Shown here: piece after piece, positions 1 to 8,281 of the stretch
Layout of the letters: each line of letters starts with the position of its first letter
Position numbering within the stretch: position 1 is the first letter of the stretch
Assembly (NCBI RefSeq): GCF_024582835.1
Contig: NZ_CP102097.1
Location: forward strand, 372,001 to 436,000
Direction: 5' to 3'
DNA: 64,000 nucleotides
Source: Vibrio japonicus
Lineage (GTDB): Bacteria > Pseudomonadota > Gammaproteobacteria > Enterobacterales > Vibrionaceae
Made by a program: the position numbers and the translations under genes
Notes under the pieces: model-generated
Told to the model about the DNA's origin: nothing
The model's input: the letters and a program-made list of their open reading frames with translations, nothing else
The model's database searches: none

Positions 1-420
1 CCACAACCCTAATGAAATCGACACAGGTAAACGCTCAATAATCAGGTCGATAACATTGCCACCTTTAAAAAGACTGTCGCCAAAATTGAAGGTGGCATAG
101 TTTTTAAGCATGTCCCAATATCGTTCCAGCAAAGGTTTATCAAACCCAAACTGCTTTTTGATCGCTTCAACCACTTCAGGGTCAAGCCCACGTGAGCCTT
201 TATACCCTGATACGTTCGTCTCATCCCCTGTACCTAAATCGACTTCACTTCCCCCTCCGGCAAAGCGCTCCATAATGCCTGACGTATGCCCTTCCATTTG
301 CGCAATGGCTTGCTCAACCGGACCACCAGGTGCAATCTGGATAATGAAAAAGTTGATGGTGATAATGGCCCACAACGTGGGGATCACCAACAGGAGTCGA
401 CGCAAAATATAGGCAGCCAT
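1..420 (-). CDS. yejB: Peptide/microcin C ABC transporter permease YejB (5' part)
   Basis: Only the first 140 codons are in the window; the rest lies beyond base 1. The protein opens with a short basic stretch and a hydrophobic helix containing RRLLLVIPTLWAI, as in binding-protein-dependent permeases of the Dpp/Opp type. A periplasmic-loop segment follows, with an ILxxGGP-like APGGPVEQ motif and a region resembling E. coli YejB around GLDPEVVEAIKKQFGFDKP. YejB is one of two inner-membrane channel subunits of the YejABEF importer, which takes up oligopeptides and microcin C. It lies 63 bp downstream of yejA on the same strand, so the two are probably co-transcribed. Confidence 0.88.
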   Translation of the reverse strand, partial: MAAYILRRLLLVIPTLWAIITINFFIIQIAPGGPVEQAIAQMEGHTSGIMERFAGGGSEVDLGTGDETNVSGYKGSRGLDPEVVEAIKKQFGFDKPLLERYWDMLKNYATFNFGDSLFKGGNVIDLIIERLPVSISLGLW

Positions 421-483
421 GAATCCCTCTTGCTAGCTGTCGTCCGTTACTTACCGAGAACACTTGTCCTCACACTGCGGTTG

Positions 484-2301
484 TTAGCGACGTTTTTCCG
501 GAAGTTTCGCCGCTTTTTTCTCTGATACCCACCAAGTGTCTTGCCCAAGGTCGTACTTTGGCATAATCTCTGGGCGCTCAAATTTATCCCACATCGCCAC
601 GCGATATTTACTCAGATGCCATTGCGGAATAATGTAAAAATTCCACTGAAGTACGCGGTCAAGCGCTCGGCCCAAATAAAGCAAGGCCTCTGGGTTTTGC
701 TGATTTTTGGCGATTTCTGACGTGAGGTGATCGACAACCGGATCTTTAACCCCTGCGGTGTTGTACGTGGAATCGATAAAATTAGAGTTCCAAACAATCA
801 TCAAATTAGGGCTTGGGTAAGCGTTCTCACTGTAGGGTGAAGAAAGCATATCGAAGTCTCTGTCACGCAATCTTTTTATATACTGAGTGGTATCGACTGT
901 GCGGATCTTCATCTCGATCCCCATTAAACTCAGGTTCTTTTGCACCGGGATGGCGATGCGTTCTGTTGTCGGGCTATAGATCAAAAATTCGAAGCTCATT
1001 GGCTCGCCTGTCGCCACATTGGTCATCACCTTATCTTTGAGCTCCCAACCCGCTTCTTTAAGCAATTTAAAAGCCGTTCGCATTTGAGCGCGGATTCGTC
1101 CAGAACCATCACTGACAGGCGGTTGATACTCCTGCGTAAACACGCGTGGAGGAAGCTTATCTTTAAACGGATTTAGAATGGCTAACTCTTGCTCAGAAGG
1201 TAAGCCTTTGGCCTCGTACTCTGTGTTTTGAAAGTAGCTTCGTGAGCGTGTGTATTGATCGTAGAACATATTCTTGTTCATCCACTCAAAATCCATCGCG
1301 TAGTTAAGTGCTTCACGTACCTTTGGATCTTTAAACACGTCACTTTGAATATTGAATACAAACGCCTGCATACTTTCCGGCTTTTGATGAGGGATCTCTT
1401 CTTTGATGATAAATCCTTGATCAAAATTCACACCCGTGTAGGAGTTAGCCCAAAACTTCGCGGAACTTTCCATACGAAAATCAAACTCGCCAGCTTTAAA
1501 GGCTTCGAGCATGACGGTGTCGTCTCGGTAGTAGTCATACTGAATACGAGCGAAGTTGTTGCGACCGACATTCACGGGCAGATCTTTGGCCCAGTAGTCC
1601 GCCACCAGTTCATATGTCACGCTCTGGCCTGATTTGTAGTCGCTGATCTTATATGCGCTGCTGCCAACGGGCGGCGTCGCTAATGGCTCTGATAAGCTTT
1701 TATCTTGCCAAAAGTGTTTTGGTAACACGCGTGCGCTCTGCGCGAAACTAAACAGCTTTTCACGGTTTGGCTTTGCCATTTCAATACGCACTGTGAGCTT
1801 GTCTTTCGCCTTAACGGATTTGATATCCTGATAATAAACACGATATTGCGGCACACCTTCTGCCATAAACTTATCAAAGGTAAAAGCCACATCATCCGCA
1901 GTAATGGGCTGACCATCGTGGAAGCGTGCCTTAGGATTAATATCGAGTTCTAACCAAGTAAAGTCATCGGAATAACGGACTTTTTCAGCAATGAGTGGGT
2001 AATACGCATCGATTTCATCGCTCGGAGAATACATCAAGGTATCGTACAACTCCCCACTTTGAGCCGCCGCCACACCGCGTGAAGCAAATCGGTTAAAGTT
2101 GTCGTACGTTCCGACTTGACCATATGTCACGGTGCCATACTTAGGCGCGTTTGGATTCACATAATCAAAATGCGTAAAATCCGGCTTGTACTTTGCTTCC
2201 CCAAATCCAACCAGCACAGAAGTTTCTATCACCTCTGCATACGAAAAACTGGTTGTTAATGCTAACGCGCACCCCAGCACCACCTTGTGCATTGCCCCCA
2301 T
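484..2301 (-). CDS. yejA: Periplasmic oligopeptide-binding protein YejA
   Basis: 605 residues, a normal length for the YejA branch of solute-binding protein family 5. A signal peptide (KVVLGCALALTTSFSYA) ends near residue 22. The mature part carries family features such as the FHDGQPITADDVAFTFDKF segment around residues 108-126. It should capture peptides in the periplasm and pass them to the YejB/YejE channel; the permease gene follows immediately. The start at 2301 has a GGGAG ribosome site about 6 bases upstream. A second ATG (Met-His-Lys, 2293) is possible but less well placed. It is the first gene of the unit, so the promoter should lie in the AT-rich stretch upstream. Confidence 0.92.
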   Translation of the reverse strand: MGAMHKVVLGCALALTTSFSYAEVIETSVLVGFGEAKYKPDFTHFDYVNPNAPKYGTVTYGQVGTYDNFNRFASRGVAAAQSGELYDTLMYSPSDEIDAYYPLIAEKVRYSDDFTWLELDINPKARFHDGQPITADDVAFTFDKFMAEGVPQYRVYYQDIKSVKAKDKLTVRIEMAKPNREKLFSFAQSARVLPKHFWQDKSLSEPLATPPVGSSAYKISDYKSGQSVTYELVADYWAKDLPVNVGRNNFARIQYDYYRDDTVMLEAFKAGEFDFRMESSAKFWANSYTGVNFDQGFIIKEEIPHQKPESMQAFVFNIQSDVFKDPKVREALNYAMDFEWMNKNMFYDQYTRSRSYFQNTEYEAKGLPSEQELAILNPFKDKLPPRVFTQEYQPPVSDGSGRIRAQMRTAFKLLKEAGWELKDKVMTNVATGEPMSFEFLIYSPTTERIAIPVQKNLSLMGIEMKIRTVDTTQYIKRLRDRDFDMLSSPYSENAYPSPNLMIVWNSNFIDSTYNTAGVKDPVVDHLTSEIAKNQQNPEALLYLGRALDRVLQWNFYIIPQWHLSKYRVAMWDKFERPEIMPKYDLGQDTWWVSEKKAAKLPEKRR

Positions 2302-2625
2302 AAGCGACTCCCTTGCTCATTTAGACCCAAATTCCCTAATAGGCTATTAATTAATATTAATAATTCAATTACTTGGATAAGTATAGAAGTCACTCTAAGT
2401 TTCTGTGTAATAAATTCAATCCAATTAGCGGGTTATTGCTATTTCTTTGACATGACGTACGGTTACTAAAACAAAAAATGGTTCTAAGAATTCATTTTTT
2501 GGAAAATTTACTAATTTATTGGATAAAGATTACTTAGATTAAACCTAACCATTTGATTTTCATTATAAAGATAATTGGTTCGTATTTTGCTTGTCGTGAG
2601 TAACATTTATTCATCGACTGGTATT
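2302..2625. other. AT-rich intergenic region between yejA and the tandem array
   Basis: About 320 bases with no convincing gene. It lies between the divergent yejA and the tandem array and should hold promoters for both. It is markedly AT-rich around 2340-2590. I found no terminator hairpin, known operator or RNA motif. Confidence 0.5.
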
Positions 2626-2709
2626 ATGAGCAACCCACTCCCTCCTAAAACCTCCATGCTTTGGCACGACCATGCCTATACACATGAAGAATCTGTGGAC
2701 TTAGTTTAA
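2626..2709 (+). CDS. 27-codon ORF just upstream of the tandem array, possibly a gene fragment
   Basis: It opens with ATG and encodes a peptide starting MSNPLPPKTSMLWHDHAYTH and ending VDLV before a TAA stop. Its stop overlaps the AAAGGAG ribosome site of the first array gene. That is the same arrangement that joins the array genes to each other, so translation could be coupled. No good ribosome site precedes its own ATG. The peptide looks like the front of a larger protein, so it may be what remains of a gene that once headed the array. The product is not recognised. Confidence 0.4.
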   Translation: MSNPLPPKTSMLWHDHAYTHEESVDLV

Positions 2710-2720
2710 AGGAGTAATCT

Positions 2721-3663
2721 TTGGCCTATTTACCCTTTTACATCACACCAGAAGAGTGTGTTATCTATCAAGAGGCTCAGGAGCAAGAGATTGCATCCGG
2801 TGACCATGTTATCAGTTGGGCGACTGTTAACGTAGAAGAGCCCTCTCGTTATATCCACATAAGTATGACGTTGGTTCGTCAATAGTATGCGTACTCATTT
2901 TTTTCTTATTGGTTGATTTTGGAAACGTATCTCAGGCATTAACACTGGCGGGAGGGCTATCTTTAGGCGTATTAATCGTCTATTTCTTGCTAAGACTCAA
3001 TTTTTTAAAGCGGTATAGTTTTACCTTATCCGAAAAAGGATTCATCTCTAAACAACGTAGTACTTTGCCCAAATGGTTCAACACTGCTGCGCAAGTCATG
3101 GGCTGGTTTGGTGCAATTGTCTGTGTATTTATGGTCGCGGTCGCAGGCCCCATGGCTCTGGCTGGAGCTGGCGGATTTATCTTACTCTCGTTTGGTATGT
3201 TAAAGCGCCAGCCGGATGAACCGACTGAGATCAAAGTCGGAATGAGAGAAGATTGGTTGTTTGCGTACTACAACAAAAAGCGCAAAGTCATCCAGTTTTT
3301 TTACAAACATGACAAATGCTATTACAGGGACATATATAAAACGACCATTTTTCGGTCTCACAGTCGAGGTGACTCCTACATTTTCTTCAAAACCGTGACT
3401 GATCTAGAGGCAATGATAGAAAAACTCTCCAACGACTATCATCTTGAATGTATTGAAGTTGAAGATCACAAAGAAATATTTAAAGGAAAACCTGAGCCCA
3501 AACTGGCCGATATACCTGTGCGAAATCTCGAATACCCTATTGATGATACGTTTGAATTAAGAGCAAAAAAACGCCGCCACCAAAATGGAAATACATTTAC
3601 CGCAGTAAATGGCGGACCAAAGCCGAGATTGAAGAATTGAACGCCGACACCGCCAAGGAGTAA
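2721..3663 (+). pseudogene. Array copy 1, frameshifted membrane protein
   Basis: Starts with TTG behind AAAGGAG, like the other copies. Compared with copy 5, one C is missing near 2877 (TTCCGTC becomes TTCGTC), which stops the frame after ~53 codons. Compared with copy 3, one A is missing from the A-run near 3565 (7 instead of 8), which scrambles the last ~30 residues. The two losses account exactly for the 946-bp rather than 948-bp spacing. A 243-codon frame remains open from 2909 to 3640. The 5' half is almost identical to copy 5 and the 3' half to copy 3, so this copy is a chimera. Both indels are in short homopolymers, so sequencing error is possible. Confidence 0.8.
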
Positions 3664-3666
3664 CCT

Positions 3667-4611
3667 TTGGCATATTTACCCTTTTACATCACCCCAGAAG
3701 AGTGTGTCGCTTATCAAGAGGCTCAAGAGCAAGAGATCGCGTCTGGTAGAGATGTCGTCATCTGGAATAAGTTCGATATAGAGGAGCCTTTTAGGTATTT
3801 ATTTTTATCGGTAGCTGTTGCTGCCGTTAGTCCTTTATTTTTTCTCACTTATTTTCTTCACGACAGTAGTCAAATGATCGTGACCTACATGCTGACTGGT
3901 GTAACTGTTCTCATGTCTGGTGTGTCCTATCTTACCTTTGGCCTAGATAATCGCTACGATTGCATACTGTCTGAAAAAGGCTTTGTGGTTAAAAAGCGGC
4001 GCAATATGCCCAAATGGGTCAACACTGCCGCACAAGTCATGGGCTGGTTTGGTGCTATTGTCTGTGTATTTATGGTCGCGGTCGCAGGCCCCATGGCTTT
4101 GGCTGGGGCGGGCGGCTTTATCTTACTCTCGTTTGGAATGTTAAAGCGCCAACCGGATGAGCCAACGGAGATAAAAGTCGGGATGCGAGAAGATTGGTTG
4201 TTTACCTACTACAACAAAAAACGCAAAGTCATCCAATTTTTCCACAAATACGATGTCTGCTGTAAATGGAATTTAGAAAAAAACACCATATTTAGAGCGC
4301 ACAGTAGAGGCGATAGTTACCTCTTCTTTAAAACCGTAACTGACCTTGAGGCAATGGTAGAAAAACTCTCCAACGACTATCACCTTGAATGCATCGAAGT
4401 AGACAATCACAAAGAACTATTTGAGGGAAAAATAGAAACTAAACTTCTCCATATCCCTACTCGAAGTCTTGAATACCCTGTTGAGGATACATTTGAATTA
4501 AGAGCGAAAAAGACACCGCCACCCAAGTGGGAATATCTGTACAACGGTCAATGGCGAACCAAAGCCGAGATTGAAGAATTGAACGCCGAATCAACCACCG
4601 CCAAGGAGTAA
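3667..4611 (+). CDS. Array copy 2, membrane protein of unknown function
   Basis: 314 residues from a TTG start with AAGGAG six bases upstream. It begins MAYLPFYITPEECVAYQEAQ. Predicted membrane segments lie at ~53-73 and ~80-103, with a hairpin at ~128-160 containing WFGAIVCVFMVAVAGPMALA. A cytosolic C-terminal region of ~150 residues carries KRKVIQFF, the divergent CCKWNLEKNTIF stretch, and ends KTPPPKWEYLYNGQWRTKAE. The family is not recognised with confidence. Tandem, diversified membrane proteins of this size resemble banks of immunity proteins, but no toxin gene is visible. Its 5' half matches copy 4 and its 3' half is closest to copy 5. Confidence 0.8.
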   Translation: MAYLPFYITPEECVAYQEAQEQEIASGRDVVIWNKFDIEEPFRYLFLSVAVAAVSPLFFLTYFLHDSSQMIVTYMLTGVTVLMSGVSYLTFGLDNRYDCILSEKGFVVKKRRNMPKWVNTAAQVMGWFGAIVCVFMVAVAGPMALAGAGGFILLSFGMLKRQPDEPTEIKVGMREDWLFTYYNKKRKVIQFFHKYDVCCKWNLEKNTIFRAHSRGDSYLFFKTVTDLEAMVEKLSNDYHLECIEVDNHKELFEGKIETKLLHIPTRSLEYPVEDTFELRAKKTPPPKWEYLYNGQWRTKAEIEELNAESTTAKE

Positions 4612-4614
4612 CCT

Positions 4615-5559
4615 TTGGCATATTTACCCTTTTACATCACACCAGAAGAGTGTGTCGCTTATCAAGAAGCTCAAGAGCAAGAGGTAACATCTGGTGAAGA
4701 CACCATCACTTGGCAGAAGTTCGATATCGAAGAACCGAACCGATATTCCAATATCCTATTCAGTCTAATACCTATAGTAGTAATGGCTGGTGTATTACTT
4801 TCGTTTTGGTTTACTGCTGACAAAGATGAAATTATTGGTTTTAGCTTCATAGTATTTTTGATATTGGGCTATGGTTACTGTTATTTAGTATTTGGCCTCG
4901 ATTATCGCTATGAACACACCTTCTCAGAAAAGGGCTTTGTGGTTAAAAAACGGCGCAATATGCCCAAATGGGTCAACACTGCCGCACAGGTCATGGGCTG
5001 GTTTGGTGCTATTGTCTGTGTATTTATGGTCGCGGTCGCAGGCCCCATGGCTCTGGCCGGAGCTGGCGGATTTATCTTACTCTCGTTTGGTATGTTAAAG
5101 CGCAAGCCGGATGAACCGACGGAGATCAAAGTCGGAATGAGAGAAGATTGGTTGTTTGCGTACTACAACAAAAAGCGCAAAGTCATCCAGTTTTTTTACA
5201 AACATGACAACTGCTATTACAGGGACATATATAAAACGACCATTTTTCGGTCTCATAGTCGAGGTGACTCCTACATTTTCTTCAAAACCGTGACTGATCT
5301 AGAGGCAATGATAGAAAAACTCTCCAACGACTATCATCTTGAATGTATTGAAGTTGAAGATCACAAAGAAATATTTAAAGGAAAACCTGAGCCCAAACTG
5401 GCCGATATACCTGTGCGAAATCTCGAATACCCTATTGATGATACGTTTGAATTAAGAGCAAAAAAAACGCCGCCACCAAAATGGAAATACATTTACCGCA
5501 GTAAATGGCGGACCAAAGCCGAGATTGAAGAATTGAACGCCGACACCGCCAAGGAGTAA
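4615..5559 (+). CDS. Array copy 3, membrane protein of unknown function
   Basis: 314 residues, TTG start three bases after the stop of copy 2, with the previous gene's AAGGAG as ribosome site. The N-terminal ~20 residues and the central hairpin match the other copies. The first two membrane segments (around FSLIPIVVMAGVLLSFWF and the following helix ending YLVFGLDYRY) are unique to this copy. One core residue differs: KRKPDE instead of KRQPDE. The C-terminal region with CYYRDIYKTTIFRSHSRGDS is nearly identical to that of copy 1. Function unknown; the variable membrane part and variable C-terminal part suggest recognition of different partners. Confidence 0.8.
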   Translation: MAYLPFYITPEECVAYQEAQEQEVTSGEDTITWQKFDIEEPNRYSNILFSLIPIVVMAGVLLSFWFTADKDEIIGFSFIVFLILGYGYCYLVFGLDYRYEHTFSEKGFVVKKRRNMPKWVNTAAQVMGWFGAIVCVFMVAVAGPMALAGAGGFILLSFGMLKRKPDEPTEIKVGMREDWLFAYYNKKRKVIQFFYKHDNCYYRDIYKTTIFRSHSRGDSYIFFKTVTDLEAMIEKLSNDYHLECIEVEDHKEIFKGKPEPKLADIPVRNLEYPIDDTFELRAKKTPPPKWKYIYRSKWRTKAEIEELNADTAKE

Positions 5560-5562
5560 CCT

Positions 5563-6507
5563 TTGGCATATTTACCCTTTTACATCACACCAGAAGAGTG
5601 TGTCGCTTATCAAGAAGCTCAAGAGCAAGAAATCGCGTCTGGTAAAGATGCCATCATCTGGAATAAGTTCGATATAGAGGAGCCTTTTCGGTATTTATTT
5701 TTGTCAGTAGCTGTTGCTGCCGTTAGCCCTTTATTTTTTCTCACTTATTTTCTTCACGACAGTAGTCAAATGATCGTGACCTATATGCTGACGGGTGTAA
5801 CTGTTCTCATGTCTGGTGTGTCCTATCTTACCTTTGGCCTAGATAATCGCTACGATTGTATACTGTCTGAAAAAGGCTTTGTGGTTAAAAAACGGCGCAA
5901 TATGCCCAAATGGGTCAACACTGCCGCACAGATCATGGGCTGGTTTGGTGCTATTGTCTGTGTATTTATGGTCGCGGTCGCAGGCCCTATGGCGCTGGCT
6001 GGGGCAGGCGGCTTTATATTACTCTCGTTTGGTATGTTAAAGCGCCAGCCGGATGAACCGACGGAGATCAAAGTCGGGATGAGAGAAGATTGGTTGTTTA
6101 CCTACTACAACAAAAAACGCAAAGTGATTAAGTTTTTTCATAAATACGATAACTGCAGATATCGAGATGTGGCAAAAACTCTTGTGCACAGAAGCCACAA
6201 TAGGGGCTATAGCTTTATGTTTTTTAAGTCAGTTTCTGACCTTGAGGCAATGGTAGAAAAACTCTCCAACGACTATCACCTTGAATGCATCGAAGTTGAA
6301 AATCATAAGGAATTATTTGAAGGAAAAATCGAACCTAAACTCCTCCACATACCTACTCGAGGTCTCGAATACCTTGTTGATGAAACCTTTGAATTAAGAG
6401 CAAAAAAGACACCGCCGCCCAAGTGGGAATACCTGTACAACGGTCAATGGCGAACCAAAGCAGAGATTGAAAAATTGAACGCCGAATCAACCACCGCCAA
6501 GGAGTAA
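5563..6507 (+). CDS. Array copy 4, membrane protein of unknown function
   Basis: 314 residues with the same TTG start and junction as its neighbours. Its first ~120 residues are nearly identical to copy 2, including the YLFLSVAVAAVSPLFFLTYF helix. Its C-terminal region is its own type, with NCRYRDVAKTLVHRSHNRGY, then the shared SDLEAMVEKLSNDYHLECIE segment and the common KTPPPKWEYLYNGQWRTKAE tail. The pattern of shared front and different back points to recombination through the constant central hairpin. The function is not recognised. Confidence 0.8.
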   Translation: MAYLPFYITPEECVAYQEAQEQEIASGKDAIIWNKFDIEEPFRYLFLSVAVAAVSPLFFLTYFLHDSSQMIVTYMLTGVTVLMSGVSYLTFGLDNRYDCILSEKGFVVKKRRNMPKWVNTAAQIMGWFGAIVCVFMVAVAGPMALAGAGGFILLSFGMLKRQPDEPTEIKVGMREDWLFTYYNKKRKVIKFFHKYDNCRYRDVAKTLVHRSHNRGYSFMFFKSVSDLEAMVEKLSNDYHLECIEVENHKELFEGKIEPKLLHIPTRGLEYLVDETFELRAKKTPPPKWEYLYNGQWRTKAEIEKLNAESTTAKE

Positions 6508-6510
6508 CCT

Positions 6511-7461
6511 TTGGCATATTTACCCTTTTACATCACACCAGAAGAGTGTGTTATCTATCAAGAGGCTCAGGAGCAAGAGATTGCATCCGGTGACCATGTT
6601 ATCAGTTGGGCGACTGTTAACGTAGAAGAGCCCTCTCGTTATATCCACATAAGTATGACGTTGGTTCCGTCAATAGTATGCGTACTCATTTTTTTCTTAT
6701 TGGTTGATTTTGGAAACGTATCTCAGGCATTAACACTGGCGGGAGGGCTATCTTTAGGCGTATTAATCGTCTATTTCTTGCTAAGACTCAATTTTTTAAA
6801 ACGGTATAGTTTTACCTTATCCGAAAAAGGATTCATCTCTAAACAACGTAGTACTTTGCCTAAATGGTTCAACACTGCTACACAAGTTATGGGCTGGTTT
6901 GGGGCTATTGTCTGTGTATTTATGGTCGCGGTCGCTGGCCCTATGGCGCTGGCTGGGGCGGGCGGCTTTATCTTACTCTCGTTTGGTATGTTAAAGCGCC
7001 AGCCGGATGAACCGACGGAGATCAAAGTCGGGATGAGAGAAGATTGGTTGTTTACCTACTACAACAGAAAACGCAAAGTGATTAAGTTTTTTCACAAATA
7101 CGATGTCTGCTGTGAATGGAATTTAGAGAAAAAAACCATTTTCCGCTGCCATGATCGAGGATACACGTACTTATTCTTTAAGACTGTTACCGATCTGGAA
7201 ACGATGATAACTAAGCTATCAAAAGACTATAACCTCGAATGCATTGAACTAAAGGATCATAAAGATTTTTTTGAAGGCCGGGTTGAATCGAAACTCCTCC
7301 ACATCCCTGCTCGAAGTCTCGAATACCCTGTTGAGGATACATTTGAATTAAGAGCAAAAAAGACTCCACCGCCAAAGTGGGAATACCTGTACAACGGTCA
7401 ATGGCGAACCAAAGCCGAGATTGAAAAATTGAACACCGAATCAGCCACCGCCAAGGAGTAA
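6511..7461 (+). CDS. Array copy 5, membrane protein of unknown function
   Basis: 316 residues, TTG start, ribosome site AAGGAG from the end of copy 4. The N-terminal half has its own membrane segments (SMTLVPSIVCVLIFFLLV, then LTLAGGLSLGVLIVYFLL) and the LSEKGFISKQRSTLPKWFN variant before the constant hairpin. The C-terminal part is the CCEWNLEKKTIFRCHDRG type, related to copy 2 but more diverged (LETMITKLSKDYNLECIEL). It is the intact counterpart of the broken front half of copy 1. Unknown function. Confidence 0.8.
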   Translation: MAYLPFYITPEECVIYQEAQEQEIASGDHVISWATVNVEEPSRYIHISMTLVPSIVCVLIFFLLVDFGNVSQALTLAGGLSLGVLIVYFLLRLNFLKRYSFTLSEKGFISKQRSTLPKWFNTATQVMGWFGAIVCVFMVAVAGPMALAGAGGFILLSFGMLKRQPDEPTEIKVGMREDWLFTYYNRKRKVIKFFHKYDVCCEWNLEKKTIFRCHDRGYTYLFFKTVTDLETMITKLSKDYNLECIELKDHKDFFEGRVESKLLHIPARSLEYPVEDTFELRAKKTPPPKWEYLYNGQWRTKAEIEKLNTESATAKE

Positions 7462-7464
7462 TCC

Positions 7465-7515
7465 TTGGCGCATTTATTTCTGACTCAGCCAAATCACTGT
7501 TACAAGCTTAATTGA
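7465..7515 (+). pseudogene. Vestigial sixth array start
   Basis: Directly after copy 5 the usual junction AAGGAG-TAA-TCC-TTG recurs. The next codons read Met-Ala-His-Leu-Phe-Leu, close to the array's Met-Ala-Tyr-Leu-Pro-Phe. The frame ends after 16 codons and similarity stops. It looks like the stub of another copy removed by deletion, and marks the right edge of the array. Confidence 0.5.
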
Positions 7516-7540
7516 ACCACAAAATTACTGAGGCAGTCGC

Positions 7541-7556
7541 GCTGAGAAAACTCAGC
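7541..7556. terminator. Small hairpin between convergent genes
   Basis: GCTGAG-AAAA-CTCAGC forms a perfect 6-bp stem between the array (+) and the Nudix gene (-). There is no clear T-run on either side, so termination activity is uncertain. Confidence 0.3.
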
Positions 7557-7590
7557 CCCATCAAATGAAACTGTCGAGCGATAGGTGGAA

Positions 7591-8109
7591 TCAAAGCATT
7601 TCTTTCGCAACGAGCTGCAGAAGATAAGTTTCACGCTCGATGCTCATGCCCTTCTTCGGGCTTTCTGCGATCGTCTTTTCATTGTGGGCAATTGCGTCGT
7701 GAATGTTGATCCACATCGGCTTCATGCCATTTTTGATTTCATAATCTTCGTACGAGGTTTGACCAAGCTCTCTGTCGATTTTGCACGTATAGCAGTAAGA
7801 AATCATGTGCATTACGTCTGCGTCGTCTTTGTACCAAGGGCGAAATTCTTCAAAGATACCGAATGGCTTGATGCTATGAATATTGTTTGCGCCCGTTTCT
7901 TCTTCCAGCTCGCGTACCATACCTGCAATTACATCTTCGCCTTCATCTAAACCACCACCAGGAATGGTGTAATCGTGGTAACGCTCTGTATAAAGCAGAA
8001 GAATATCCTCACCATCAACGACGATAGCGCGCGCGGCATTGCGCTTAAACACAAGCTTATCGTCAAGGTGATCAATATCGGGATGAATCGTTGTTTTAAG
8101 GTGTCTCAT
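7591..8109 (-). CDS. Nudix family hydrolase
   Basis: 172 residues from the ATG at 8109. A complete Nudix box is present near residues 53-75: GGGLDEGEDVIAGMVRELEE followed by ETGA, with the REXXEE glutamates that bind the metal. The family cleaves nucleoside diphosphates linked to other groups; the substrate cannot be read from sequence. The frame is open 14 codons further up to an ATG at 8151, but MRHLKTTIHPD is the more family-like N-terminus. It stands alone, convergent with the tandem array. Confidence 0.85.
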   Translation of the reverse strand: MRHLKTTIHPDIDHLDDKLVFKRNAARAIVVDGEDILLLYTERYHDYTIPGGGLDEGEDVIAGMVRELEEETGANNIHSIKPFGIFEEFRPWYKDDADVMHMISYCYTCKIDRELGQTSYEDYEIKNGMKPMWINIHDAIAHNEKTIAESPKKGMSIERETYLLQLVAKEML

Positions 8110-8281
8110 TATTAAATGTACGTTAGCAAGAATTTGCCGCGATTCTAACACATCGCCATACCTATACCACTGGATAGAACTCAGTGAGTTACCACATAAA
8201 ATTGATGGTTTTATTTTTTATCAATTAGATGTTCAATAGAGACAACTTTTCCTCCTACATCTATTTTTTGAGAGGCCTTTT

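Larger units (their letters stand above)
2721..7515 (+). repeat. Tandem array of five paralogous membrane-protein genes, 948-bp period
   Basis: Start codons lie at 2721, 3667, 4615, 5563 and 6511. Three intervals are exactly 948 bp; the first is 946 because copy 1 has lost two single bases. Copies share the first ~20 codons, a central membrane hairpin and the C-terminal tail, with divergent stretches between. Every junction reads AAGGAG-TAA-CCT-TTG: the last two codons (Lys-Glu) of one gene are the ribosome site of the next, and each gene starts with TTG. A degraded sixth start follows copy 5. The array probably arose by unequal crossing-over and diversified by recombination. Confidence 0.9.

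Noticed and set aside
2651..2670. Sigma-54-like promoter TTTGGCACGACCATGCC upstream of the tandem array
   Set aside because: The TGGCACG element is perfect but the GG-to-GC spacing is one base short, and the sequence lies inside a short ORF. Probably chance.
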